A stretch of DNA of 64,000 nt from contig NZ_CP084115.1 of assembly GCF_020217465.1 (NCBI RefSeq), positions 186,001 through 250,000 of the forward strand, given 5' to 3'. This document shows, in pieces, positions 43,289-51,595 of the stretch. Within the stretch, counting starts at the first letter, position 1. Each line of letters starts with the position of its first letter. Source of the DNA: Cobetia amphilecti. Lineage in GTDB: Bacteria > Pseudomonadota > Gammaproteobacteria > Pseudomonadales > Halomonadaceae. Under the pieces are notes generated by a model. The model searched no databases, was not told the origin of the DNA, and saw only the letters and a program-made list of their open reading frames with translations. Both the position numbers and the translations under genes were made by a program.

Positions 43289-43756
43289 ATGCAGATCAGG
43301 ACTCTGATGGTGGGAGCCGCGCTGATGGTCGGTCTCGCCGGGTGCGCATCAACGGCCCAGACCAATGACGGTGCCGCTGACAACAGCGCCACCGAGACAG
43401 CCAGCGAGCAGGTTGCCGTCTACAAGGGCACCCTGCCGTGTCGTCGTTGCACGGGCATTGACCTCGATGTACGCCTCAAGGGTGCCGAAGAGGCAGCCCA
43501 GGATGAGCGTACCTTCAGTCTCGATGCCACCTATCGTGATCATCCGCAGCAGCCGGATCCAGAGCATTACGAAGGCCAGTGGGACGTGCTGTCCGGCACC
43601 GTGACGGACCCGAACGCGACCGTCTATGAGCTGACGCCGGACGGCGAAGGCCAGACCTACTACTTCCTGCGTCTGGATGCCCAGACCCTGGAGCTGGTCG
43701 ACCCGCAGAAGCGTCGCTTCCAGAACGGTGAGACACTGCGCCTCAAGCGCCAGTAA
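43289..43756 (+). CDS. Lipoprotein with NlpE N-terminal-like domain
   Basis: 155 aa. Signal peptide with lipobox LAGC (Cys19); the next residue is Ala, so sorting to the outer membrane is expected. After a polar linker comes VYKGTLPCRRCTGIDLDVRL, the NlpE-type CxxC (Cys51, Cys54), and TYYFLRLDAQTLELVD. E. coli NlpE signals surface and copper stress to Cpx; here only the N-terminal domain is present, without the second domain. AAGGAGG precedes ATG 43289. Confidence 0.87.
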   Translation: MQIRTLMVGAALMVGLAGCASTAQTNDGAADNSATETASEQVAVYKGTLPCRRCTGIDLDVRLKGAEEAAQDERTFSLDATYRDHPQQPDPEHYEGQWDVLSGTVTDPNATVYELTPDGEGQTYYFLRLDAQTLELVDPQKRRFQNGETLRLKRQ

Positions 43757-43787
43757 GCGTGCCGTGCGCCACAAGGCGATCGTGAGC

Positions 43788-43819
43788 ACAAGGAAGGCGG
43801 CGCAAGCCGCCTTCCTTGT
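43788..43819 (+). terminator. Probable terminator after the nlpE-like gene
   Basis: A 13-bp perfect stem ACAAGGAAGGCGG/CCGCCTTCCTTGT with a 6-base loop and no clear T-run. Confidence 0.6.
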
Positions 43820-43897
43820 GTCTGGCCGTTGGAAATCCACGGCTGACGACACTCCGCCGCGGCGCCGAGAATCATTTCTTCCCGACAGGATTGTCTG

Positions 43898-45310
43898 ATG
43901 GCGAAAGCAAAGAGCGCCTTCGTATGTACCGAATGCGGTAGCGAATTCTCGAAGTGGCAGGGCCAGTGCAGCGGCTGCCGCGAGTGGAACACCCTGCAGG
44001 AAATCCGCGTCGGCGCCACGGTATTGCCCGGCGCCGCCCCCGCTGCGGGAGCCGTCGCCGGTGGTGCCGCGCGTAGCGCCAGCAATGGGCGGGGCGGCTA
44101 CGCCGGCACGCTCAGCGACAACGTGACCGATCTTTCCAATGTCTCGCTGGCCGAAGTGCCGCGCTTCTCCTCGACCTTCGGCGAGTTCGACCGCGTGCTG
44201 GGTGGCGGGCTGGTGCCGGGTTCCGCCGTGTTGCTCGGTGGCCACCCGGGGGCCGGCAAGTCGACGCTGCTGCTGCAGACCGCCTGCAAGCTCGCCCAGC
44301 ACAAGCGCTCACTCTATGTCACTGGCGAGGAATCGCTGTCGCAGGTGGCGATGCGCGCCCATCGTCTGCAGCTGCCGACCCAGGGGCTCAAGATGCTGGC
44401 CGAGACCAGCGTCGAGACGATTCTGGCCACCGCCGAGCGCGAGAAGCCCGAGGTGCTGATCATCGACTCCATCCAGACCATGCATCTGGAGGATCTGTCA
44501 TCCGCGCCGGGGGGTGTCTCGCAGGTGCGTGAGTCTGCCGCCGCGCTGACCCGCTTCGCCAAGCGAACCAATACCGTGCTGCTGCTGGTCGGCCACGTGA
44601 CCAAGGACGGCTCACTGGCCGGACCCAAGGTGCTGGAGCACATGATCGACGCCTCCCTGCTGCTGGAGGGCGATGGTGATTCGCGCTTCCGCACGCTGCG
44701 TGGCCAGAAGAACCGCTTCGGCGCGGTCAACGAGCTGGGCGTGTTCGCCATGGTCGAGCTGGGCTTGAAGGAGGTGAAGAACCCCAGCGCGATCTTCCTG
44801 TCGCGCAGCGAGGAGCAATCCTCCGGCAGTCTGGTGATGGTGGTGTGGGAGGGCACGCGACCGATCCTGATCGAAGTGCAGGCCTTGCTGGATGACTCGC
44901 CGCTGGGCAATCCACGCCGTGTCGCCGTCGGTCTGGACGGCAATCGCCTGTCGATGCTGCTGGCAGTGCTCAACAAGCATGGCGGCCTGTTCACAGGCGA
45001 TCAAGATGTCTTCCTGAATGTGGTCGGCGGGGTCAAGGTGCTCGAGACCAGCGCCGACCTCGCGGTGCTGTGTGCGGTGGTCTCCAGCCTGCAGAACCGT
45101 CCGCTGCCGCGCGAGCTGGTGGTGTTCGGCGAGGTGGGGCTGTCCGGCGAGATCCGTCCGGTGCCGAGTGGCCAGGAGCGCATCGTCGAGGCCGCCAAGC
45201 ATGGCTTTACGCGCGCTATCGTGCCCAAGGGCAATGCCCCCAAGAATCCGCCCAAGGGCATGACCATCGTGGCGGTCGACAAGCTGTCCCAGGCGCTGGA
45301 AGCCCTGTGA
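43898..45310 (+). CDS. radA: DNA repair protein RadA
   Basis: 470 aa RecA-like helicase that extends D-loops and processes recombination intermediates. The zinc finger is Cys10, Cys13, Cys24, Cys27; Walker A is GGHPGAGKS (114-122); the RadA-specific KNRFG is at 271-275; the C-terminal third is Lon-protease-like (LPRELVVFGEVGLSGE). Length and order are those of the full family. The ATG overlaps no neighbour. Confidence 0.97.
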   Translation: MAKAKSAFVCTECGSEFSKWQGQCSGCREWNTLQEIRVGATVLPGAAPAAGAVAGGAARSASNGRGGYAGTLSDNVTDLSNVSLAEVPRFSSTFGEFDRVLGGGLVPGSAVLLGGHPGAGKSTLLLQTACKLAQHKRSLYVTGEESLSQVAMRAHRLQLPTQGLKMLAETSVETILATAEREKPEVLIIDSIQTMHLEDLSSAPGGVSQVRESAAALTRFAKRTNTVLLLVGHVTKDGSLAGPKVLEHMIDASLLLEGDGDSRFRTLRGQKNRFGAVNELGVFAMVELGLKEVKNPSAIFLSRSEEQSSGSLVMVVWEGTRPILIEVQALLDDSPLGNPRRVAVGLDGNRLSMLLAVLNKHGGLFTGDQDVFLNVVGGVKVLETSADLAVLCAVVSSLQNRPLPRELVVFGEVGLSGEIRPVPSGQERIVEAAKHGFTRAIVPKGNAPKNPPKGMTIVAVDKLSQALEAL

Positions 45311-45370
45311 CATCTGCGCCTACCGCGTGAGCCTGCCGCACGGGGACATCGTGGTGTGATGTAGCATACA

Positions 45371-45406
45371 ACGAACAAGGCCAGCCTCGCGGCTGGCCTT
45401 GTTCGT
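45371..45406. terminator. Hairpin between convergent radA and the DUF1415 gene
   Basis: A 16-bp perfect stem ACGAACAAGGCCAGCC/GGCTGGCCTTGTTCGT with a 4-base loop. It probably ends both transcripts, though T-runs are short. Confidence 0.75.
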
Positions 45407-45432
45407 ATGGAGTTTTCTCCGAGCACGAAGCT

Positions 45433-45471
45433 CAGTCCTGCTTGTCAGTCCTGCTTGTCAGTCCTGCTTGT
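45433..45471. repeat. 13-bp tandem repeat across the DUF1415 stop codon
   Basis: CAGTCCTGCTTGT three times exactly. The stop codon of the DUF1415 gene (TCA at 45458-45460) falls at the boundary between the second and third copies, so the final codons and stop were duplicated downstream. Confidence 0.95.
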
Positions 45472-46102
45472 CAGCCTGACGGGCAGCGTGAGCACAGGCC
45501 TTGAGGCGTGAGACCAGGAGCTCGACACCGCGCTCGCGCATCAGTTCTTCATTGCGCCCCGGCACCTCTTCGACATCGCCTGCGTAGGCATTGATGGCGG
45601 CTTCGACCGAGCTTTCGCGCAGCAGGTGCAGCATCGGGTAGGGCGAGCGGTTGGTGTAGTTGGCCGCGTCGTCTTCCTCGGTATCCTCGAACACGTATTC
45701 CGGGTGGAAGCTGGCCAGCTGATAGATGCCTTCGTAGTCCTGCATCTCGAGCAGCGCCTCGGCGTAGTCGAGCAGCTCGAGGTAGGTATCGAAGTCGCGG
45801 AAGCCGTCCTTGAAGATCACCAGCGTCGTCTCGGCGTCGCGATTGGCGTCCAGGTTCAGCAGCTCGTCGCCGAGTGCCTGCAGGCTGCGCTCGAGCCCTG
45901 CTCCGGGCACCACGGCATACTGGATGCTGTTGCGTGCCATCTCGCGCGCGGCAAACGGGCACAGATTGTCGGCGATGATGTGCGTCTCGACCCACTGGCG
46001 CGTGGCGTCGATGGCCTCGGCTTCGCTGGCATCCAGCGGCGGGGTATAGCCACCCGCCGTCTCGGGAGTCGTGGTATCGGTCGGCGTAGCGTCGGTGGTC
46101 AT
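45458..46102 (-). CDS. DUF1415 family protein
   Basis: 214 aa from ATG 46102, or 228 aa from GTG 46144; neither has a clear ribosome site. The family signatures are DNLCPFA near the start, FHPEYVFEDTEEDD and NRSPYPMLHLLRESS in the second half. The function of this family is unknown; the conserved Cys, His and acidic residues suggest a catalytic or metal role, which is not shown. Its C-terminal codons lie within a tandem repeat. Confidence 0.88.
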   Translation of the reverse strand: MTTDATPTDTTTPETAGGYTPPLDASEAEAIDATRQWVETHIIADNLCPFAAREMARNSIQYAVVPGAGLERSLQALGDELLNLDANRDAETTLVIFKDGFRDFDTYLELLDYAEALLEMQDYEGIYQLASFHPEYVFEDTEEDDAANYTNRSPYPMLHLLRESSVEAAINAYAGDVEEVPGRNEELMRERGVELLVSRLKACAHAARQADKQD

Positions 46103-46170
46103 GGCGTCAGGGTCCGCAGCGGTGTCAGGAACGGGTATTGTCACTGCTCGGGCGCGGCATGGCCAGCGCC

Positions 46171-46268
46171 GTGTCTTCTCGTCTCTCTTCGTGTCTCGTT
46201 ATCGTGTCTCGTCTCTGTGTTCCGTGATCATGTCTCTTCATCGTCTCTCTTCAACATATCTCTTTCTA
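46171..46268. repeat. Pyrimidine-rich GTCTC repeat tract
   Basis: About 100 bases of almost pure TC/GT sequence with six GTCTC and several TCTCTTC units on the plus strand. It lies between the DUF1415 start and the SulP start, so it would be a GA-rich leader upstream of the first gene and a CU-rich leader of the second. Confidence 0.7.
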
Positions 46269-46440
46269 GGGAAAGGACCGCAAGGTCACAGGTCGCTGTC
46301 GAGCATGTGGCGGCCCTGTTTCATTAGTGATTTCAGCGATAGACTTATCACCGCTGGTTTCAAGCCTGTCCCGAGTACGTTCAGGGGCATTGCGGCTACC
46401 GGCTGACGACTTCTTTCCTGCCTCGCCACGGAGATACTTC

Positions 46441-48312
46441 TTGTCCGCTGATACTCCGCCTCCTTCCTCGCCGCCCCCCGAATCTCCCGAATCTACCGAG
46501 ACGGCAGAGGGGCCCGAGCACACCAGTGCCGCGGCCTATCGCCTGTCGCGACTGTTGCCCTTTCTCGGCTGGATGCGTCAGCTGTCGCCCGGGGATGCGC
46601 GTTCTGACCTGATCGCGGGCCTGAGTGGCGCGGTGCTGGTGCTGCCCCAGGGGGTGGCCTATGCGTTGATCGCCGGCCTGCCACCGGCGCATGGGCTGTA
46701 TGCCGCCATCGTGGTGGCGATCATCGCCGGTCTGTTCGGCAGTTCGCGGCATATGGTCAGTGGCCCGGCCGCGGCGATCTCGATGGTGGTGTTCGGCACC
46801 GTCTCGACCCTGGCCGCGCCGGGCAGTCCCGAATACCTGCCGCTGGTGCTGGCGCTGACCTGCATGGTCGGCATCATCCAGCTGTCGTTGGGGCTGATGC
46901 GCATGGGAGCGCTGGTCAATTTCATCTCACACACGGTGGTGATCGGCTTCACCGCCGGCGCCGGGGTCTTGATCGCCACCAGTCAGCTCAAGCACCTGTT
47001 CGGCATCGCGCTTGGCGATGCCTCGAGCTTTCTCGGCACCTGGTGGGCGCTGCTCGGGCATCTGGGCGATACCTCGTGGGCCACGTTGATCACGGGACTC
47101 AGCACCTTGCTCACGGCCGTGCTGGTTCGGCGGCTGAATCGCAAACTGCCGTGGATGCTGGTGGCGATGGCCGTCGGTTGTGGTGTCGCGGCATTGCTCG
47201 GCGGCAGCGCGGCAGGTATCCCGATGGTCGGCGCCCTGTCCGGCAGCCTGCCGCCGTTTTCCCTGCCGCCGCTGGGCTTTGACACCCTGCGCTCGCTGGG
47301 CGGGGCGGCCTTCGCGCTGGCGGTGCTCGGCTTGATCGAGGCAGTCTCCATCGCGCGTGCCATCGGCGTGCGCTCGCATCAGCGTATCGACGGCAACCAG
47401 GAGTTCATCGGCCAGGGCTTGTCGAATCTGGCGGGCAGTTTCTTCTCGTGCTTTGCCGGTTCCGGCTCCTTCACGCGCTCCGGCGCCAACTATGATGCCG
47501 GCGCCCGCACCCCGCTGTCGGTGGTGGTGGCGGCGCTGATCGTGCTGGCGGTACTGCTGCTGGTGCCTGACGTGACCGCGTGGCTGCCGTTGCCTGCGAT
47601 GGCAGGCCTGATCATGGTGATCGCCGCCAACCTGATCGAAGTCGGTCATATCCGTCAGATTCTGGCCGTCAGCCGCGAAGAGGCGGTGGTGCTGGTGATC
47701 ACCTTCCTCGCTACTCTGCTGTTGCCGCTGGAGTTCGCCATCTTCGCCGGGGTGCTGGTCTCGCTGGTGCTGTATCTGAACCGCACCTCACGGCCCCGTC
47801 TGGTCGAGATGGCGCCAGACCCGGAGCACCCGGAGCTTGGCGTGCGCAATGCCGAGCGTTATCAGCTGGCCCAGTGCCGGGAAGTGGTGATTCTGCGTGT
47901 GGATGGTTCGCTGTTCTTCGGGGCGGTCGACCACGTCCAGCGCAAGCTGGCGCGCTATACCGGCAAGCACGTCATTCTGTTGGGCACCGGCTGCAACTTC
48001 ATCGATATCGCGGGTGCCGAGATGCTCGAGATCGAGCAACGTCGCCTGCGCGATGCCGGCGGCAGTCTCAGCATGTGCGGCTTTCGCATGTACGCGCTGG
48101 AAGTGATGGAGCGCGGTGGCTTCCTCGAGCGCATGGGGCGTGAGAACTACTTCCATACCGCCGAGGCGGCGATTGCCTCGCTGCGCGACTCGGTCGCCGA
48201 GGCGCATCGTGCCCACGGTGATCAACCCGCTGCCTGCCCAGATTGTCAGCTGTTCGGCCCGGCCGGGATCGGGCCGGGGCAGGGGGTGCGCCTGACGCCA
48301 CCGTTGGCGTGA
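46441..48312 (+). CDS. SulP family anion transporter with STAS domain
   Basis: 623 aa from TTG 46441, which has CGGAG 7 bases upstream; a GTG at 46327 in frame would add 38 residues without a ribosome site. SulP proteins carry sulfate, bicarbonate or other anions across the inner membrane. About 12 membrane helices between residues 60 and 450, with VLPQGVAYALIAGLPP, RHMVSGPAAA and GSFTRSGANYDAG signatures, then a STAS domain (about 490-590, LRVDGSLFFGAVDHVQ). The substrate cannot be assigned by eye. Confidence 0.9.
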   Translation: MSADTPPPSSPPPESPESTETAEGPEHTSAAAYRLSRLLPFLGWMRQLSPGDARSDLIAGLSGAVLVLPQGVAYALIAGLPPAHGLYAAIVVAIIAGLFGSSRHMVSGPAAAISMVVFGTVSTLAAPGSPEYLPLVLALTCMVGIIQLSLGLMRMGALVNFISHTVVIGFTAGAGVLIATSQLKHLFGIALGDASSFLGTWWALLGHLGDTSWATLITGLSTLLTAVLVRRLNRKLPWMLVAMAVGCGVAALLGGSAAGIPMVGALSGSLPPFSLPPLGFDTLRSLGGAAFALAVLGLIEAVSIARAIGVRSHQRIDGNQEFIGQGLSNLAGSFFSCFAGSGSFTRSGANYDAGARTPLSVVVAALIVLAVLLLVPDVTAWLPLPAMAGLIMVIAANLIEVGHIRQILAVSREEAVVLVITFLATLLLPLEFAIFAGVLVSLVLYLNRTSRPRLVEMAPDPEHPELGVRNAERYQLAQCREVVILRVDGSLFFGAVDHVQRKLARYTGKHVILLGTGCNFIDIAGAEMLEIEQRRLRDAGGSLSMCGFRMYALEVMERGGFLERMGRENYFHTAEAAIASLRDSVAEAHRAHGDQPAACPDCQLFGPAGIGPGQGVRLTPPLA

Positions 48313-48430
48313 AAGCACAAGGCTGGGGGCGGCTGCACGCTTGCGCTAGAATATGGCCCCTTGATGGTGCGGCCAGTCAGCCAGTTGCCGCCCATTGCCT
48401 CAATCCTGTTCTGTCTGCCGAGAGATGCCC

Positions 48431-49537
48431 ATGAGTTTGCCCACCGTGGCGGCCAGCTGCGACCTGATTCGCGACGGCCGTCCGTTGATCGATGTGCGCG
48501 CGCCGGTCGAATTCGCCGCTGGTGCCTTGCCGGGTGCCGTCAATCTGCCGCTGATGGATGATGAGGAGCGTCATCGCGTCGGGGTGCAGTACAAGCAGGT
48601 CGGCCCGGAATCGGCGGTACATCTTGGCCATCAACTGGTCAGCGGCGGGATCAAGCGCGCACGTATCCGCGCCTGGGTCGAGCACGTCGAGCGGCACCCT
48701 GACGCGATTCTCTATTGCTTCCGCGGCGGCATGCGTTCCCAGCTCAGTCAGCAGTGGTTGCAGGAAGCGGGGATCGAGCGTCCGCGCATCGAGGGCGGCT
48801 GGAAGGCCATGCGTCAGCAGCTCTGTCAGCATATCGATGAGCGTGCCGAGCAGGCCCCGATGCTGTTGATCGGCGGGCTGACCGGCTGCGCCAAGACCGA
48901 GCTGATCCATGCGCTGGACAATGGCATCGACCTGGAAGGCTGTGCGCGCCACAAGGGTTCGGCCTTCGGCCGCCATCCCTTCCCGGCGCCGAGCCAGATC
49001 GACTTCGAGCACCGCATCGCCGCCGAGATGCTCACGCTTGAGGATGAAGCGCCGACCATCATGGAGGACGAGTCGCGCTTCATCGGCAGCGTCAACATTC
49101 CGCTCGCCACCTGGCGCGCGATGGAGCAGGCACCGTTGATCCGCGTCGAAATGCCGCTGGATTGGCGAGTCGTGCAGATTCAGAAGGACTATATCGAGGG
49201 GCTGTGGTCCACCTACAGTCGCCACTATGGTGACTTTCTCGGCTGGACCCTGATGCAGCGCCAGCTGCGTCAGGCGCTGCTGCGTCTGCGCAAGCGCCTG
49301 GGCAGTGCACGCCTTGCTCGTCTGGTGCGCATGCAGGACATCGCCTTCCAGGAGCACAAGCGCGGCAACCCCATTGCCCATGAAGGCTGGCTGGCGCCGC
49401 TGCTCAGCGAGTATTACGACCCGATGTACCGCTATCAGCTCGAGAAGCACGAGCGTACCTTCCTGCACGTCGGCGACTGGGACAACAGCCTTGCCTTCGC
49501 GCGTGAGTGGAGCGCCAATCACCGCTGGCAGCGCTGA
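48431..49537 (+). CDS. mnmH: tRNA 2-selenouridine synthase MnmH
   Basis: 368 aa. Replaces sulfur by selenium in 2-thiouridine at tRNA wobble positions, through a geranylated intermediate. The rhodanese domain has the catalytic Cys96 in YCFRGGMRS, and the C-terminal P-loop domain reads GLTGCAKTE (149-157), where Ala replaces the usual last glycine. SEYYDPMYRYQL near the end is a family motif. Start 48431 has GAGAG 6 bases upstream; ATG 48425 is an alternative. Selenophosphate synthase is not in the window. Confidence 0.93.
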   Translation: MSLPTVAASCDLIRDGRPLIDVRAPVEFAAGALPGAVNLPLMDDEERHRVGVQYKQVGPESAVHLGHQLVSGGIKRARIRAWVEHVERHPDAILYCFRGGMRSQLSQQWLQEAGIERPRIEGGWKAMRQQLCQHIDERAEQAPMLLIGGLTGCAKTELIHALDNGIDLEGCARHKGSAFGRHPFPAPSQIDFEHRIAAEMLTLEDEAPTIMEDESRFIGSVNIPLATWRAMEQAPLIRVEMPLDWRVVQIQKDYIEGLWSTYSRHYGDFLGWTLMQRQLRQALLRLRKRLGSARLARLVRMQDIAFQEHKRGNPIAHEGWLAPLLSEYYDPMYRYQLEKHERTFLHVGDWDNSLAFAREWSANHRWQR

Positions 49538-49563
49538 TATCCCTCACGAGCGCCGGTCAGCGC

Positions 49564-50313
49564 TCACGCATTCAGCCAGTCCACCAGCAGGCGGTCCAGC
49601 AGGGCCGCCTGACGATCAAAGCGCTTCGGGTCCTCCAGCAACGCCTCGCGTGACTGCACGCCATTGCCCTCCAGGGGCGCGGGATGGTGGGCAAGGCGGT
49701 CCTGCGTGGCCGCCGCATCCATGTGCGGATGGAAGTTGAGCGCCACCACGCGACCCTCATCCCAGCTGAAGCCGGCCACTGGCGTATGCTCGCTGCTGGC
49801 CAGCAGCTCGCAGTCTTCCGGCAGTCCGCAGATCTCCTCATGCCACATCAAGGCCTCGAACTCGGCGGGTAGCCCCAGCGGGCACTCGTTGCTGCGCGTC
49901 AGCGTGGCCCAGCGACGCTGCGGCACCACGGCGGACGAGACGATCGCCCCCATCTGCTCGGCGATCAGTCGCGCCCCCAGGCCAATCCCCAGCAGCGGGC
50001 GATTGCTGTTAAGCGTGCGCCGAATCAACTTGCGCTGCAGGCGCAGCGACTGCTGTTCGGCGGGCGAGGGTGGTTGTGCGGCGCTCGACAGGCGTTGCGG
50101 ACCATCCAGCACCACCAGCGCATGAAAGTCATCGATGCCCGGCAACGCTTCTCCTGCCAGCGGGAAGCTGGTGTTGAAGCTGTGCCCCATGCCGGAAAGC
50201 CAGTCCTTGAGGCGTAGCGGACTCTGCCAGTCATGCGCTAGCGTTGCGGTATCGGCGGCTGAATCTGGTTCAGTGTCAGGGAGTTGCCCCTGATGTATGA
50301 AGTAAAGATGCAT
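49564..50313 (-). CDS. Class I glutamine amidotransferase-like protein lacking the catalytic cysteine
   Basis: 249 aa from ATG 50313; starts at 50337 or 50379 are possible and none has a good ribosome site. The fold follows GMP synthase-type amidotransferase domains: FHALVVLDGPQ, PLLGIGLGARLIAEQMGA, MWHEEICGLP and NFHPHMD. The nucleophile elbow normally reads G-I/V-C-L/F-G; here Gly111 replaces the cysteine, and the His-Pro-Glu motif reads His195-Pro-His. It should therefore not hydrolyse glutamine. The role is unknown; binding of a small molecule is a guess. Confidence 0.8.
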   Translation of the reverse strand: MHLYFIHQGQLPDTEPDSAADTATLAHDWQSPLRLKDWLSGMGHSFNTSFPLAGEALPGIDDFHALVVLDGPQRLSSAAQPPSPAEQQSLRLQRKLIRRTLNSNRPLLGIGLGARLIAEQMGAIVSSAVVPQRRWATLTRSNECPLGLPAEFEALMWHEEICGLPEDCELLASSEHTPVAGFSWDEGRVVALNFHPHMDAAATQDRLAHHPAPLEGNGVQSREALLEDPKRFDRQAALLDRLLVDWLNA

Positions 50314-50446
50314 GGCTTCATCATGCGTGAGCGCCATGTCAGCGTAAAGTCCCCAGTGTCGACATCTCTGTACCTGCATCTCAGAACCTAAATCTCAGTA
50401 CCTGCACCCAGGCGAACCAGCCGCGACACGACAAGGAGAGAACCGC

Positions 50447-50740
50447 ATGCGGGCCGAACTGCTCGAACAGATCTACACCGTGGTGGCGCAGATTCCCGAA
50501 GGGCGCATCACCACCTACGGGCGTATCGCCAAGATGACCGATGGCGCCAGCGCGCGCATGGTCGGCTCGGCGATGCGTCACCTGCCGGATGGCCATCAGT
50601 TGCCGTGGCATCGCGTGATCAATGCCTCGCTCAAGGTCACCGAGCACGGCGGGGCAGTGCGCCAGCGGGAAAAGCTGCGCAGCGAAGGCATCCTGTTCGA
50701 TGGTGCCGGCCGCGTGCCGACGGAGTGCCTGTGGCCCTGA
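50447..50740 (+). CDS. Alkyltransferase-like protein (ATL)
   Basis: 97 aa. The MGMT-type DNA-binding domain is present (YTVVAQIPEGRITTYGRIAKM, the Arg finger in ARMVGSAM), but the alkyl-acceptor motif PCHRV reads PWHRV with Trp54. ATLs bind O6-alkylguanine without repairing it and hand it to nucleotide excision repair. AAGGAGAG precedes the ATG. Divergent from the amidotransferase-like gene. Confidence 0.93.
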   Translation: MRAELLEQIYTVVAQIPEGRITTYGRIAKMTDGASARMVGSAMRHLPDGHQLPWHRVINASLKVTEHGGAVRQREKLRSEGILFDGAGRVPTECLWP

Positions 50741-50921
50741 GGCATGCCCCGGCACGGCAGCGCTCGAGCAGGGTCGCGTTCATCCGGCCACGCGCGGGCG
50801 CTACCCTTTCGCCTATCCTATCGCATACCCTATAGCGACCTCCGGTGACATCGCGGCTGGCGGAGCCAATACGCCAGCGCGAACGCCGCATATTGAATAG
50901 TGAAGTGAGAATAGAGCCGTC

Positions 50922-51533
50922 ATGACTCAGCCTGTATCCGGTTTCCGTGCGCGCCTTGATGCGCTGGCCCCCGTGCGCCGTACTGCCTTCATGGCAGCGC
51001 TGACCGAGCGACTCCTGCCCAATGCCGGCTTCTACGCCGAAGCCAATGGCACGGCCAGCGCGCTGGACACCACGCGTGAGCTGCGCAAGCTGCTGGATCT
51101 CGTCTGGGAGCAGCTGCGCGTGCGCGATGCCAAGATCGATTTCTCGCTGCAGGCCGAGAAGGTCACCGCCTTCGAGCCCGCCGAGGACGATGACAGCTTC
51201 GGCGCGCGCCGCGCACTGGAGGCCGTGATGGCGCTGACCGCCTGCATCGATGTGCTGATCAGCGAAGAGCCGGAAGCCGCGCTCAAGATCAGCCGTCTGT
51301 CCGCCGATGGCGTGCGCGCGCTGATCGACCTGCAGGCCGGCGAGGGCATCGAGCAGGAAGCGCTGGAAGCCATGATTCGCGAACATCCGTTGATGATCGA
51401 TGAGCGTGACTTCCAGGACGCCGTGCTGGAGAGCGTCGAAGCCCCGCAGCTGTCCCGCGATGACTGGCGCGCGCTCAAGCAATTGGGCCGCAATGAAGAT
51501 GTCAGCAATCTCGGGCTATCCTTGCAGGACTGA
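50922..51533 (+). CDS. yjaG: YjaG family protein (DUF416)
   Basis: 203 aa, mostly helical. It follows E. coli YjaG: AFMAALTERLLPN, ELRKLLDLVWEQLRVRDAKIDF split over two helices, and ALEAVMALTACIDVL. The function is not known. The GC-rich 180-base gap upstream shows nothing certain. Confidence 0.88.
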   Translation: MTQPVSGFRARLDALAPVRRTAFMAALTERLLPNAGFYAEANGTASALDTTRELRKLLDLVWEQLRVRDAKIDFSLQAEKVTAFEPAEDDDSFGARRALEAVMALTACIDVLISEEPEAALKISRLSADGVRALIDLQAGEGIEQEALEAMIREHPLMIDERDFQDAVLESVEAPQLSRDDWRALKQLGRNEDVSNLGLSLQD

Positions 51534-51595
51534 GCGGCCCGATTCGGGCCATCCTGGTGCCAGTGATGACTGGCCAGCCGTTGTTGGAGAGACAG

